64,000 bases of DNA from Paracoccus sp. MBLB3053 (GCF_031822435.1 NZ_JAVQLW010000001.1:1433501-1497500), one strand, 5' to 3'. Shown: positions 1 to 9,421, counted from the first letter of the stretch. Made by a program: numbers and translations. Notes: generated by a model not told the origin, from the sequence alone.

Positions 1-2
1 TC

Positions 3-113
3 TTCGTGGAAAATTCCGGGAAAAACGCCTGGCCGAAAAATCTCCGGATGGTCGCAGAGCACGCCGCCAGATTCTGGACGTCGGAAGGCAGCCTTTCGAA
101 ATGGCTCACTTAG
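3..113 (+). CDS. C-terminal fragment of an unidentified protein (partial)
   Basis: An open frame enters from the left edge and ends with TAG at 111-113, giving 36 residues. It is rich in Trp, Lys, Arg and Ala and has mostly G or C in third codon positions, as expected for coding DNA here. The sequence is too short to assign to a family. It lies 79 bases upstream of the RTX-like remnant on the same strand, in a stretch that otherwise holds surface-glycan genes, so a glycan-related enzyme is possible, but this is only inference from position. Confidence 0.4.
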   Translation, partial: FVENSGKNAWPKNLRMVAEHAARFWTSEGSLSKWLT

Positions 114-192
114 CGAAGGCTTGCCCATCCTTGCCGGTGTCTAGCTCTCTCGACGGTTTCCGCGAGGAGCTGATCTGTTCGTGGAGACCATT

Positions 193-684
193 ATGGCAAA
201 TGTCTTAGGTACGAACGGCAATGGCGTCCTGAACGGTACTGCTCATGCCGGTTCATTCCTCGGCTACGCCGGTGACGGCAATGACATCGTGGATGGCGGA
301 ACCGGCACCGATTACTTCGATGGCTGGAATGGAAAAGACTAACTGGCGGGCGGCGGTGGCGAAGACGTGTTCCGGTTCTTCAGCACCACCGATTCGGATG
401 CCGCGAACGGCTTCGATACGATCAGTGAGTTTGAAGGCATCGGGAACCAGCCGGCCGGTGTGGTCAAGGACGTGATCGACGTGTCGGGCGTCTATTCCGG
501 CACGCTGACCGTCAATGGCACCACGGCAGGAGGGATGGGCACCCTTTGGCTCGAGAATGTGGGCAAGAACACTTGGGTGCATATCAACACTGATGCCAAC
601 GCGGCTGCGGAGATCTCGGTGCAGATCGCCGACGGAACATCCTTCGATGCGAGCATGTACACGGCCGGAGACTTCGTTCCCTGA
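193..684 (+). pseudogene. RTX-type calcium-binding repeat protein, interrupted by an in-frame stop
   Basis: The frame starts at ATG 193 with a GGAG site six bases upstream. It reads 49 residues containing glycine-aspartate repeats (GYAGDGNDIVDGG, then GTDYFDGWNGKD), and meets TAA at 340-342. The same frame continues without a shift as LAGGGGEDVFRF, the usual end of an RTX nonapeptide block, then about 100 residues of beta-rich C-terminal domain to the stop at 682-684. Bridged, the protein would have 163 residues, resembling the C-terminal secretion and calcium-binding module of type I secreted proteins. The stop sits where Thr or Ser usually follows Asp in these repeats, so a single-codon nonsense change, an assembly error or readthrough are the options. 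Downstream of the stop the frame could restart at ATG 367. Confidence 0.75.
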
Positions 685-795
685 CAAACCCTTGAGACGC
701 AAACGGGGCGAGGCCGGACAAGGCCCGACCCTTCAAGTCTCGTCCGCAAGAGGAATGGACATGGTCGAAAACGCCCTCAGGCCGGGATGGGGATT

Positions 796-1923
796 TCAGA
801 TCGGTCGCGGGTCAGTCCAGGTCACGTCAAAGCCATTTTCTGCGTAGAAGGTTTTCAGTTCCTCCCCGCATTTTGCAATGGCGACATTCGTGGATTCCCA
901 ATCATGGTCGAGCATGGCCCTGACCGGGTTCTTCCAGCCCTCCCGAACGTCCTGGTAAGGCAGGCGATAAAGATCGCAGAATTCGGTGATCCGAGAATCG
1001 TATACATAGTAATAGCAGGGCTTGCCCTGCAGCAGCGCCACCATGTTCCCGTGAAATCGGAAGCCGATGATGGCATGAAGTTCGGACGCGCGGGCAAGCC
1101 AGTCCTCGATGCTTCGAACGCTGACCATGTGTTCGATAAGTTCTTCGGCCGTGATCTCCCCTTCCCCTCCGATGGCCTTCAGAACCGCGTTGGCGGCCTC
1201 TATGCGGGCAGCCATGGGCAGGCGCTCGTCGGCGACGTTGAATTCGTTGATGACGCCCTGTTCGAACAGCGAAAGCTTCGCCCATTTCCTCATTCCGAAC
1301 AGGATGGCGTCGACATGGGCGCGACGCGCTTCTTTCGGGGCATCGCAATACATGTTCTTGCCCAGCCCGGTATGCAGCGAGATCCCGACCGAGCGCTTGT
1401 TGGTCGCGAGATGCCGGGGCACGCTGACCACCGGGCAGGCGAGGGAGTAGAACAACGACGGACAGCCGGTGACGCGGATGTTCTTGCCGCCGAGCCTCTC
1501 CACGATCGCGGCCGTGAACTCGCCTCGGACCGAAATGCTGTGCGAGCGCTCGTTCAGTCGCGCGATGAAGGCCTTTGCGCCTTCGTTCTGGTCAAGGAAG
1601 CCCAGATCCTGGGTCGGGTTCTGTGCGCCCAGCCCAACGACTGCCAGAGGCGCCTTGACGCTGTCGAGCGTCCGGTTGACCCCTTCGAAGTCCATCTTGT
1701 TGTGGAGATATGTGGAGCCGCGGATCAGCCCCCGATCGACCTCTTCCGAGAGCGAGCCCCCGAAGCCCACACGCACCCGCGGCCCCGGCGCAAGTTGGCG
1801 CAGGATTGCCGCGCAGACGAGCATGTCACCGTAATTCGGCTTCCATGCCGAGGTTCTCATGTCCGGCCAGGTCGTAACGTTTCCGTCCGACGAGTGATTG
1901 AAGTGAATAAGCGCGGTCTTCAT
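796..1923 (-). CDS. Polysaccharide pyruvyl transferase family protein
   Basis: A 375-residue protein, likely cytoplasmic. The N-terminus has the family pattern of a short strand followed by NYGDMLVCAAIL (about residues 30-41). The middle carries a paired Gly-rich stretch (VVGLGAQNP) and a recurrent VRGEFTAAIVERLG segment. The C-terminal half has the hallmark GFRFHGNMVALLQGKP (about residue 290), matching the conserved G-x-R-F/L-H motif. Family members transfer pyruvyl groups to glycans, but many homologues have unproven substrates. The gene points toward the RTX remnant (convergent, about 110 bases apart) and starts at ATG 1923. A second family member lies at 12463-14241, and together with the sulfotransferase next to it suggests surface polysaccharide modification. 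Confidence 0.85.
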   Translation of the reverse strand: MKTALIHFNHSSDGNVTTWPDMRTSAWKPNYGDMLVCAAILRQLAPGPRVRVGFGGSLSEEVDRGLIRGSTYLHNKMDFEGVNRTLDSVKAPLAVVGLGAQNPTQDLGFLDQNEGAKAFIARLNERSHSISVRGEFTAAIVERLGGKNIRVTGCPSLFYSLACPVVSVPRHLATNKRSVGISLHTGLGKNMYCDAPKEARRAHVDAILFGMRKWAKLSLFEQGVINEFNVADERLPMAARIEAANAVLKAIGGEGEITAEELIEHMVSVRSIEDWLARASELHAIIGFRFHGNMVALLQGKPCYYYVYDSRITEFCDLYRLPYQDVREGWKNPVRAMLDHDWESTNVAIAKCGEELKTFYAENGFDVTWTDPRPI

Positions 1924-2198
1924 CCGTTCAAAAGGCTTTCTGGAATCTGGGCTTGGTGCCCACGCAAGTTATTGATCCAGCCGACAGACTGACCGTCCCA
2001 TGGATATGAACGCGGGTTTGAGTGCCGGTCAAGCAAAGCGAATAGGGGGATGCGCGCAAAAGGGCGGAATATTGCCCGGTCCCGAAGAAAAAGCGAAGCG
2101 ACACGCAGAACTTGACGGCACCGTTTGCACGGTCGTCCGTCCCTGCCGAAGCAGGTATTTGACCTGCTTTTCGCATCTTGCTTCATCTTTGGAAGTAA

Positions 2199-2275
2199 TG
2201 GCGGACCCGGAGCGATTCGAACGCCCGACCCCCAGATTCGTAGTCTGGTGCTCTATCCAGCTGAGCTACGGGTCC
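2199..2275 (-). tRNA. tRNA-Arg (anticodon ACG)
   Basis: Read on the minus strand, this 77-base stretch folds as a cloverleaf. The acceptor arm is GGACCCG paired with CGGGTCC, followed by G and an encoded CCA. The D arm contains AGCTCAGCTGGATAGAGC. The anticodon arm is CCAGA-CTACGAA-TCTGG with anticodon ACG, and the T arm contains GTTCGAATC. ACG is read as ICG after deamination and decodes CGU/CGC/CGA. Confidence 0.97.
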
Positions 2276-2357
2276 GCTGTGAGGCGGTGATTTAGAGAGA
2301 GTGGCGGGGGGGTGCAAGGGCAAAAATGAACTTTCTCGAAAAAACTTTCCCTTTGGC

Positions 2358-3788
2358 TCACTCGGCCGCATTTTCGTCGCGGATCGAGATGCCCGCCAGT
2401 TCGCGCGGCAGGTGCAGGCAGAACTGGGTTCCCTCTTCGTCGCTGCGCAAAAGCTCCAGCCGGCCGCCGTGATTGCGCACGAGATCGGCGGCAATCGCCA
2501 GCCCAAGCCCTGTGCCGCCCTTGCGAGAGCCCCCGGAGAATGGCTGGAACAGGTAATCGCGCGCCTTCTTCGGCAGGCCCGGCCCCGTGTCGCCGACGCG
2601 GAGATACCATTCGGTCTCATCTTCACCCGCGCCGATCTCGATCGTGCCGGGGCGACGGGTCGCCTCGATTGCCTGGCGGGCGTTCCTGACCAGATTCGAC
2701 AAGACACGAAACAGCTGGTCGCGGTCGGCCCGAATCATCAGCCCCGCTGGAACGTCCGTCAGGAACTCGATCGGACCGGCGCCGTCGCTCATGTCGGTGG
2801 CCAGCGCCTCTGCCTCGGTCACCTCTGCGACAAGCTGAGAAAGGTTGAAGCGTGACAGCGACGGCGTGGGCTCTTCGGCCTTGCCGAAGGCAAGCGTCGT
2901 CTCGCACAGGTTCACGGCCCGGCTGATCGAGTTCACCAGCTTGGGCGCGGCACGGCGGACGGCCGGGTCTTCGCTTGTCTCCAGGCGGTCGGCGAAGATC
3001 TGCGATGTGGTCAGGATGTTTCTAAGGTCGTGGCTGATGCGGGCGACGGCCTGGCCAAGCTGGGCCAGTCGCGCTTGCTGCTTCAGCGCCGAGGTCACGG
3101 TGCGCTGCATGGCCGCCAAGGCTGTCTCGGCCTCGTTGAGTTCCGCAAGCCGTGCGGTGGGCGTGATGATCGAGCGCGCGTCCTCGGGGGCATTCGCATA
3201 GGCGGTCATGTGATTGATCACCCGCCGGATCGGAACAAGAAGCATGCGCTGAGCAGCTACGTTCAAAAGCAGGGCGGTGAGAACCGAGAAGGCGGCCGAG
3301 ATCAGCAGCAACCGCAAGCCGTAATCGATCATCTCGCGTCTTAGGCGGGCCGTATCCATCGTGATCTCGATAAGCTGGCCTGCCTGGTTCACCGGAGCGC
3401 CGATCACACGGATCACCTGATTCTGCGGGTCCAGAAGCTGTGCCACGGCATCCCGGGCCGAGGTCCAGAATGGCTGCTCGCGCAGGTCATAGGTCGAGGC
3501 GACGGGTCCGGGAATCGGCGAGGAGAGAACAAGTTGGCGCACGTCATTGCGGCGCAGGACGACGTTGAACACGCCTGCATTCTCCAGAAGCTCGGATTCA
3601 AGGTCCGAGGCAAGCGATTCATCCGTCGCAAGAAGGGCAAGGCTGGCGATCTGCGCGCGCTCAAGCCGGGATTCCAGGAAATCCAGCCGATAGTTTGCAA
3701 GCGACGGAAGCAGGATGAGCAATTCGGCCAGAAGAACAAAGATCCCGGTGAGCAGTGCGAATCGCCCGGAAAGGGTATTCAGGGACAT
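2358..3788 (-). CDS. Membrane sensor histidine kinase
   Basis: A 476-residue protein with hydrophobic segments at about 10-32 and 158-180 flanking a periplasmic sensor region, then a HAMP-like linker. The dimerisation and phosphoacceptor helix holds ARISHDLRNILTTSQ (H-box, near residue 255). The catalytic domain has the N-box NLVRNARQAI, the G1 box DTGPGLP and the G2 box GGTGLGLAIA. It should autophosphorylate on the H-box His and pass phosphate to a response regulator, but no regulator gene is adjacent, so the partner is encoded elsewhere. It is transcribed divergently from rpmH, with about 240 bases between. Signal unknown. Confidence 0.9.
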   Translation of the reverse strand: MSLNTLSGRFALLTGIFVLLAELLILLPSLANYRLDFLESRLERAQIASLALLATDESLASDLESELLENAGVFNVVLRRNDVRQLVLSSPIPGPVASTYDLREQPFWTSARDAVAQLLDPQNQVIRVIGAPVNQAGQLIEITMDTARLRREMIDYGLRLLLISAAFSVLTALLLNVAAQRMLLVPIRRVINHMTAYANAPEDARSIITPTARLAELNEAETALAAMQRTVTSALKQQARLAQLGQAVARISHDLRNILTTSQIFADRLETSEDPAVRRAAPKLVNSISRAVNLCETTLAFGKAEEPTPSLSRFNLSQLVAEVTEAEALATDMSDGAGPIEFLTDVPAGLMIRADRDQLFRVLSNLVRNARQAIEATRRPGTIEIGAGEDETEWYLRVGDTGPGLPKKARDYLFQPFSGGSRKGGTGLGLAIAADLVRNHGGRLELLRSDEEGTQFCLHLPRELAGISIRDENAAE

Positions 3789-3924
3789 GTCGGTCTTTCT
3801 CAGTGCTCCCCATTCCGCTGCGGCGCTGACATCACATAATTGTCGCTTCAGTTCAGTTCAAACATGCGTGACCTGATGCCGGTTCCGTGAAATGAACATC
3901 TGTGCCAAATTTCCGGCATTGTGG

Positions 3925-3953
3925 TTGACTCGCCCTCGGGCTCCGACTATGCA
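3925..3953 (+). promoter_or_regulatory. Predicted sigma-70-type promoter of rpmH
   Basis: TTGACT at 3925-3930 and TATGCA at 3948-3953 are separated by 17 bases, close to the housekeeping consensus. The expected start would be about 75 bases upstream of the rpmH ATG at 4031. It lies in the divergent interval between the histidine kinase gene and rpmH. Not tested experimentally here. Confidence 0.6.
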
Positions 3954-4030
3954 GCGGGCCTCGAATGACCGGCGCGTCTTGCGTGGGCGGATTGCCCATA
4001 CCCTGACCCGCCCTGACCCGGAGTTACAAG

Positions 4031-4168
4031 ATGTCGAAACGCACCTACCAGCCGTCGAACCTGGTTCGCGCCCGCCGTCACGGCTTCCGCGCGCGCATGG
4101 CGACCAAGGGCGGCCGTCGCGTCCTGAACGCGCGTCGCGCCAAGGGCCGTAAAGTTCTCAGCGCGTAA
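4031..4168 (+). CDS. rpmH: 50S ribosomal protein L34
   Basis: A 45-residue, Arg/Lys-rich protein beginning [19 protein letters not shown], with the conserved core [22 protein letters not shown]. It is a large-subunit ribosomal protein. Length and sequence match the L34 family, which is 44-46 residues in proteobacteria. It is first in the order rpmH-rnpA-yidD, the conserved bacterial arrangement, and 31 bases separate it from rnpA. Confidence 0.98.
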   Translation: MSKRTYQPSNLVRARRHGFRARMATKGGRRVLNARRAKGRKVLSA

Positions 4169-4199
4169 GTCTTTCGCCGCAAGGCGTCAGGCGCAAGCG

Positions 4200-4676
4200 A
4201 TGAGCAGCGAAGCCGAAGTCGCCGCCGCTGACCGGATTCTCCCGCAAGGGTGTCCGGACAGGGCGGCTTCCGGCGTTTCCGGGGGCGATGGTTCCCCGAA
4301 GCCGGAGGTCCTGCGCAAGCGGGCGGATTTCCTGCGCGCCGCCTCGGCGCGTCGGCAGGGCACCTCTGGTTTCCTGCTGCAGGCTCGTGCGCGTGGCGAG
4401 GATGAGCCCCAGGGAATCATCCGCGTCGGCTTTACCTGCTCGAAGAAGATCGGCAACGCCGTGGCGCGAAATCGCGCCAAGCGGCGGCTGCGTGCGCTTG
4501 CCCATGAGATCCTTCCGGCCCTGGCTCGTCCGGGCTGGGACTACGTTTTGGTCGGACGGCCGGGCGCCACGATTGAACGGGATTTCGCGGATTTGAAACA
4601 GGATCTCATTCAGGCCCTGTCGCGCATCCACGCCTCGTCGAGGGAGGGTGCGCCGAAGCGCGGGAACCGGCGATGA
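4200..4676 (+). CDS. rnpA: Ribonuclease P protein component
   Basis: A 158-residue basic protein. The core [19 protein letters not shown], then [24 protein letters not shown], is the RNase P protein signature: the RNR motif binds the catalytic RNA and helps remove 5' leaders from pre-tRNAs. About 35 residues before the core are poorly conserved in character. ATG 4200 has only a weak ribosome site, and I saw no better start, so the N-terminus is uncertain. It overlaps yidD by four bases. Confidence 0.95.
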   Translation: MSSEAEVAAADRILPQGCPDRAASGVSGGDGSPKPEVLRKRADFLRAASARRQGTSGFLLQARARGEDEPQGIIRVGFTCSKKIGNAVARNRAKRRLRALAHEILPALARPGWDYVLVGRPGATIERDFADLKQDLIQALSRIHASSREGAPKRGNRR

Positions 4677-4909
4677 CGCCGCTTGCCCGGGTCGTTGCCC
4701 TGCCTGTGCACGCCTATCGACTTCTTGCGAGTCCCTGGGTCGGTCATGGTTGTCGTTTTCAGCCGACCTGTTCCGCCTATGCGCTTGAAGCGCTCGAGCG
4801 GTACGGCGCCTTGCGGGGCAGCTATCTTACCGTGAAGCGGATTTGCCGCTGCCATCCCTGGGGCGGGCAGGGGTTCGATCCAGTGCCAGGCTCCGACAGG
4901 CAGGACTGA
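4673..4909 (+). CDS. yidD: Membrane protein insertion efficiency factor YidD
   Basis: A 78-residue protein with the family signature [19 protein letters not shown] and the closing [15 protein letters not shown]. YidD proteins are small, membrane-associated factors thought to assist YidC-dependent insertion. The start ATG at 4673 overlaps the rnpA stop (ATGA type), implying translational coupling. In this genome yidC is not immediately next; ttcA and an EAL-type gene stand between. Confidence 0.96.
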   Translation: MTPLARVVALPVHAYRLLASPWVGHGCRFQPTCSAYALEALERYGALRGSYLTVKRICRCHPWGGQGFDPVPGSDRQD

Positions 4910-4970
4910 CGCCTGCGCGCCAATCGTGATATCAATCTGCGCGAAAGCGCAAAAAATCAGGACGGAACCG

Positions 4971-5873
4971 ATGCGGGACGAGATCGACAGTCAGGACGAT
5001 TCCCATGACGAGGAAATTCATCCGCTGTTTCGTGGCGCGCCCAGCTCGACCGAGTTCCGCAAGCTGAGAAAACGGCTGGTGCGCGAAACCCGCGCCGCGA
5101 TCGAAGCTTACGACATGATCAAGCCGGGCGACCGCTGGCTGGTCTGCCTGTCGGGCGGCAAGGACAGCTATACGCTGCTTGCGGTGCTTCACGAATTGAA
5201 ATGGCGTGGTCTTCTGCCGGTGGAACTGCTGGCCTGCAATCTTGACCAGGGGCAGCCGGGCTTTCCCGCCACCGTCCTGCCGGAATTCCTGACCGAGCGC
5301 GGCGTTCCGCATCGGATCGAATATCAGGACACCTATTCGATCGTGAAAGAAAAGGTGCCCGAGGGCCGAACCTATTGCGCACTCTGTTCGCGCCTGCGCA
5401 GGGGCAATCTCTATCGTATCGCGCGCGAAGAAGGCTGTTCGGCTGTCGTGCTGGGCCATCATCGCGACGACATTCTTGAAACCTTTTTCATGAACCTCTT
5501 CCATGGTGGGCGGCTTGCCTCGATGCCGCCGAAGCTGCTTAACGAGGAAGGTGATCTGAACGTCCTTCGTCCGCTTGCCTTCATCGCCGAGGCCGATTGC
5601 GAGCGTTTCTCGCGCGCGATGAACTACCCGGTGATCCCCTGCGACCTTTGCGGCAGTCAGGAAGGGTTGCAGCGCATGCAGGTCAAGAAGCTGCTCGACG
5701 AATGGGAAACGCGCGCGCCTGGTCGGCGTCAGGTGATGTTCAGGGCGCTGATGAACGTGCGTCCGTCGCACCTTCCCGATCCAAAGCTTTTCGACTTCAC
5801 ATCGCTTGTTCCCAATATGTCGGATTTTAGTGAAAAACCGGCCGACGATGTTCCGGTGCTACGGGAACTTTAA
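4971..5873 (+). CDS. ttcA: tRNA 2-thiocytidine(32) synthetase TtcA
   Basis: A protein of 300 residues. The PP-loop ATP pyrophosphatase motif [12 protein letters not shown] is near residue 57, followed by the cysteine pairs [12 protein letters not shown] and PCDLCGSQ, which hold the iron-sulfur cluster used to thiolate C32 of certain tRNAs. A longer frame opens at 4926, but ATG 4971 follows a GGACGGA stretch and gives the acidic N-terminus usual in the family, so I prefer it. It lies on the same strand as rnpA-yidD. Confidence 0.95.
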   Translation: MRDEIDSQDDSHDEEIHPLFRGAPSSTEFRKLRKRLVRETRAAIEAYDMIKPGDRWLVCLSGGKDSYTLLAVLHELKWRGLLPVELLACNLDQGQPGFPATVLPEFLTERGVPHRIEYQDTYSIVKEKVPEGRTYCALCSRLRRGNLYRIAREEGCSAVVLGHHRDDILETFFMNLFHGGRLASMPPKLLNEEGDLNVLRPLAFIAEADCERFSRAMNYPVIPCDLCGSQEGLQRMQVKKLLDEWETRAPGRRQVMFRALMNVRPSHLPDPKLFDFTSLVPNMSDFSEKPADDVPVLREL

Positions 5874-5933
5874 CCGAACGAAAAGCTTCCTCGGCCTAGC
5901 CTCCGGATCAGAACAGTTGATTCGGATGGACCG

Positions 5934-7223
5934 ATGGCAAACGGAATCATCAAGGCTGCGGCCCGGTTTGCATGCCTGAACGACAGGATGAGCGTGCCCG
6001 CGGGCGCCAAGGCCGCTGCGCTTGTCGTGAAACTTGAAGACGGAAAGATGCTGAGGGCCAGTCTGGGCCCCGAGTTGTTCCGGCGCCTCGTCGAAATGAT
6101 CAGCCAAAGGCTTGTCGCCGAATTGCGACTTATCCCCGATCGCGCTGCTTCGGACGGTGTCGAAATCTGCGGAATGCTGCTTGCGGGGCGGGCGATGTCG
6201 CTGTCCGAACATCTGGCCGGACTCGGGGTCATCTGCCGGTCGAGCTATGATCTGGGTGGCCTCCGTGTTTCGCCGATCATCAAGGCGGCAGTGGTCAGCC
6301 ACCTCGCCGGCAGTGCTCCCGCTTGGGAGCTTTTTGCATATGGTCGGCAAGCAGTTGCGGTCTTGAGCCCGCTCACCGGGGATGGCCAGATCCGGGTCGT
6401 CGAATATGTCGCAGAGCGATGGGAGAGTGAAGCCGTAGCCAGGCCGGCATTCCCCTCCGAAAAGTTGCGCCTGGATTATCAGCCGCAGATCTGCTGCCAC
6501 ACGGGGCGAACCATCGCATTGCGCGCAGTTCCGGTGGTCGCCGGTCGGGCATTCGCCGCCCAGGATCTGGAAAAGATTTCGACGCAACTCGGGCCGCAGG
6601 CACTCGGAGCCTTTCAGCGGCTCGTCCTGCACAGGGTGTTGCGCGACCTGAAGGGTTGGGACCGAATTGGTCGGAACGTTCCCTTCGTATCGGTTGGCCT
6701 TACCGATCGCGGACTCGCTGATCCGACGCTGGTCGAGACGATTCTGTGGGAACTGGATCGCTGCGAGATCGCCGCGAGTCGGATGGAAATCGAGATGCAG
6801 GAGCCGGGGGGGCGAGGCGGCGGCGCCATGCCTGTTGCAACGAACCTGCGGCGGCTTGTCGACGCAGGCTGCCGCCTTGCAATGGCCGAATTCGGCAAAG
6901 GTGCTGCCGGACTGGATGATCTGCGCAGGTGTGGCATCGGTCGGGTCCGGGTCGGCCGGGAGTTCGTGGCCGGTTGCGATTTCAACGTGGAACAGCAGAA
7001 CATGATCCTTGCGATACTCGCATTGGCCGAACATCTTGGGCTCGAGACCTTGGCCGATGACGTCCGAACAGTCGAGGAAAGGGCGTTTCTGTCCCAGATC
7101 GGTTTTGACGCGCTCCAGGGTGAGGCTGTCGCTGCCCGCATGACCGCATCGGAAACCGACGATTTTCTGTTGAACCGCGCTTTGGCCCCTAGGGGCGAAT
7201 GCTGCCCGCCGATCCGCGCCTGA
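5934..7223 (+). CDS. Degenerate EAL-domain protein, probably not a phosphodiesterase
   Basis: A 429-residue protein. The C-terminal half (about 180-415) follows the EAL fold: LDYQPQICCHTGRTIALRAVP aligns with the YQPI...EAL strand, FVSVGLTDR with the VSVNLS strand, RMEIEMQE with LELEITE, and AMAEFGKGAAGLDDL with the DDFGTG loop. The acidic and asparagine metal ligands are mostly replaced: EAL itself is lost, the Asn is Gly, and DD is AE. Cyclic di-GMP hydrolysis is therefore unlikely. The N-terminal half may be a worn GGDEF-like domain but has no clear signature. The gene lies between ttcA and yidC on the same strand and ends before a strong hairpin at 7285-7309. It may be a c-di-GMP sensor or a protein scaffold. 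Confidence 0.8.
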   Translation: MANGIIKAAARFACLNDRMSVPAGAKAAALVVKLEDGKMLRASLGPELFRRLVEMISQRLVAELRLIPDRAASDGVEICGMLLAGRAMSLSEHLAGLGVICRSSYDLGGLRVSPIIKAAVVSHLAGSAPAWELFAYGRQAVAVLSPLTGDGQIRVVEYVAERWESEAVARPAFPSEKLRLDYQPQICCHTGRTIALRAVPVVAGRAFAAQDLEKISTQLGPQALGAFQRLVLHRVLRDLKGWDRIGRNVPFVSVGLTDRGLADPTLVETILWELDRCEIAASRMEIEMQEPGGRGGGAMPVATNLRRLVDAGCRLAMAEFGKGAAGLDDLRRCGIGRVRVGREFVAGCDFNVEQQNMILAILALAEHLGLETLADDVRTVEERAFLSQIGFDALQGEAVAARMTASETDDFLLNRALAPRGECCPPIRA

Positions 7224-7284
7224 AGACCGGGAAGGGCGACACATCTCCCTGTTGTTAAACGGTAGCTGTCAACTGATTGGGGAA

Positions 7285-7309
7285 GGGCGCGGGGTCTTGT
7301 CCCGCGCCC
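7285..7309 (+). terminator. Strong hairpin after the EAL-type gene
   Basis: A perfect 9-base-pair stem, GGGCGCGGG at 7285-7293 with CCCGCGCCC at 7301-7309, closes a seven-base loop. It is followed by GAATTATTTCG, an A/T-richer tail without a true T run. It stands 61 bases after the stop of the EAL-type gene and about 210 bases before yidC. It most likely ends the upstream transcript. Confidence 0.65.
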
Positions 7310-7516
7310 GAATTATTTCGTGCATAGTCCAGCATTCCGGATTGGCGGCTCGTTTGCCCCCAGCACCTTAATTTGCTGGCCGATTTCGCCCCATGATGAA
7401 CATCCCGAACTTCACGGAACTCGACGAATCCGGCAAATTCCCTTGACCTTTGGTGGTCGCTTCTGTTGAAGCGGCGCGAACCCGCTTGGGTCATAGGCGA
7501 CGAAGGGCTGGACGGA

Positions 7517-9421
7517 ATGGAAGACAACAATCGAAATCTCATCCTGGCGATGGTGCTCTCGGCACTCGTCATTCTCGTCTGGTCGATCTTCTTTGCTCCG
7601 GAACCCGCGCCACCAGTACCCGAAACGGCCCAGACCCAGGCCGTAGATGGTCAGACCGGCGCGGTTTCCCCCGCTGCTCCGAACGCGGCTGGTCAGATGG
7701 GATCTCCGGCACTCGCGAACACGAACAGCGCGAACGCTGACCCTTCCGCCCAGGCTGGACGTCTGCAAATCGAATCGCCTTCGCTGAAAGGCTCGATTTC
7801 GCTCGCGGGCGGCCGCATCGACGATCTTGAACTGACCGGCTACCACGAGACACTGGACCCCAATTCACCCTATGTCCGCCTGTTGTCGCCGACGGCCCAG
7901 GCCGAAGTGAAGGCCGACGGTTCTGCCGTGGCTCCCGGCGGTAACGCCGAACTGGCGCTGCAGAAGCCCTATTACGCGGTCTACGGCTGGATGCCGGCAG
8001 CAGGGACGGACCCTGCTCTGGTGCCTGGCCCAGCAACGGTTTGGCAGATCGAATCGGGCGATACCCTTGCACCGGGCAAGCCCGTCACGCTGCGGTGGGA
8101 CAATGGCGCAGGCCAGATCTTCCGCCGCGTCTACGAGCTTGATGACAAGTTCCTCTTCACCGTTACCCAATCGCTCGAGAATACCGGTCAGGCCGCTTTC
8201 GCCGCCGCGCCCTATGGTATCCTTGCACGCCACGGCAAGCCCGATACCCAGAACTACTACGTGCTGCATGAAGGCGCCGTCGGGATGACCGATGGCAAGC
8301 TTCTGGAAAAGAAATACAAGAACATCTCGGAGCTTGATCCCGCTGCAGGCGAGGGGCCGGCCGAATTGATCAATGTGGCAGAAAACGGCTGGGTCGGCTT
8401 CACCGACAAGTACTGGATGACGACGCTTGCGCCCCAACCCGGCACTCCGTTCACGGCCGTCGTGAAATATGCCCCCGGCGCAGATATCTACCAGACCGAA
8501 ACCCGCATGCCGGTCCAGAGCATCGCCCCCGGGGCCACTGGTACCAGCTCGAGCTATCTGTTCGCTGGCGCGAAGGTCTGGGAAACGATCAACGGCTACC
8601 AGGAAAATCCCGGGATCGACCGTTTCGTCGACTCGATCGACTGGGGTTGGTTCTACTTCCTCACGAAGCCGATCTTCCGCCTGCTGCACTGGCTGCACGC
8701 CATGATCGGCAATATGGGCTGGGCAATCATCGGCCTGACCTTCGTGCTGAAGCTGCTGGTCTTCCCGCTGGCACGCAAATCCTACATCTCGATGGCCAAG
8801 ATGAAGGAATTGCAGCCCCAGATGGAGGCGATCAAGGAGCGCACCGGCGACGACCGGATGAAGTACCAGAAAGAGGTCATGGAGCTTTACAAGCGCGAGA
8901 AGGTGAACCCCGCTGCGGGCTGCCTTCCGGTGCTCTTGCAGATCCCGATCTTCTTCTCGCTCTACAAGGTGATCTTCGTCACGATCGAACTGCGTCACGC
9001 GCCCTGGGTCGGCTGGATCCATGACCTTTCCGCTCCCGATCCGTCCAGCCTCTGGAACCTCTTCGGCATGCTGCCCTGGGCCGCGCCGGGCCAAGGGTCG
9101 ATGCTGCACAGCTTCTCGTTGCCGATCCTTGCCATCGCGCTCGGGATCTCGATGTGGATGCAGCAAAAGCTGAACCCGGCACCCGCCGACCCTGCTCAGA
9201 AGATGATCTTTGCCTGGATGCCGTGGATCTTCATGTTCATGCTTGGCGGCTTCGCCTCGGGGCTGGTGCTCTACTGGATCACCAACAACATGATCACGAT
9301 CGCGCAGCAGTACACGATCATGAGTATGCACGGCCATCGCCCGGATTTCTTCGGCAACATCAGGTCGGGCCTGCCGTCACGGCCCAAGAAGGCTGAAGAC
9401 AAGTCGAAGGGCGGCAAGTGA
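7517..9421 (+). CDS. yidC: Membrane protein insertase YidC
   Basis: A 634-residue inner-membrane protein. The N-terminal segment NRNLILAMVLSALVILVWSIFF is the anchor, followed by the large periplasmic beta domain typical of Gram-negative YidC. The C-terminal insertase region contains WGWFYFLTKPIFRLLHWLH, the conserved VFPLARKSYISMAKMKELQP and GCLPVLLQIPIFFSLYKV, and a basic tail. It inserts membrane proteins alone or with SecYEG. The frame is open from 7466, but ATG 7517 starts the conserved MEDNNRNL, so I chose it. It overlaps the MOSC gene by four bases. Confidence 0.97.
   Translation: MEDNNRNLILAMVLSALVILVWSIFFAPEPAPPVPETAQTQAVDGQTGAVSPAAPNAAGQMGSPALANTNSANADPSAQAGRLQIESPSLKGSISLAGGRIDDLELTGYHETLDPNSPYVRLLSPTAQAEVKADGSAVAPGGNAELALQKPYYAVYGWMPAAGTDPALVPGPATVWQIESGDTLAPGKPVTLRWDNGAGQIFRRVYELDDKFLFTVTQSLENTGQAAFAAAPYGILARHGKPDTQNYYVLHEGAVGMTDGKLLEKKYKNISELDPAAGEGPAELINVAENGWVGFTDKYWMTTLAPQPGTPFTAVVKYAPGADIYQTETRMPVQSIAPGATGTSSSYLFAGAKVWETINGYQENPGIDRFVDSIDWGWFYFLTKPIFRLLHWLHAMIGNMGWAIIGLTFVLKLLVFPLARKSYISMAKMKELQPQMEAIKERTGDDRMKYQKEVMELYKREKVNPAAGCLPVLLQIPIFFSLYKVIFVTIELRHAPWVGWIHDLSAPDPSSLWNLFGMLPWAAPGQGSMLHSFSLPILAIALGISMWMQQKLNPAPADPAQKMIFAWMPWIFMFMLGGFASGLVLYWITNNMITIAQQYTIMSMHGHRPDFFGNIRSGLPSRPKKAEDKSKGGK

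Noticed and set aside
787..1992. A 401-codon plus-strand open frame
   Set aside because: It is antisense to the pyruvyl transferase-like gene; its translation has no family features and reflects high GC codon use.
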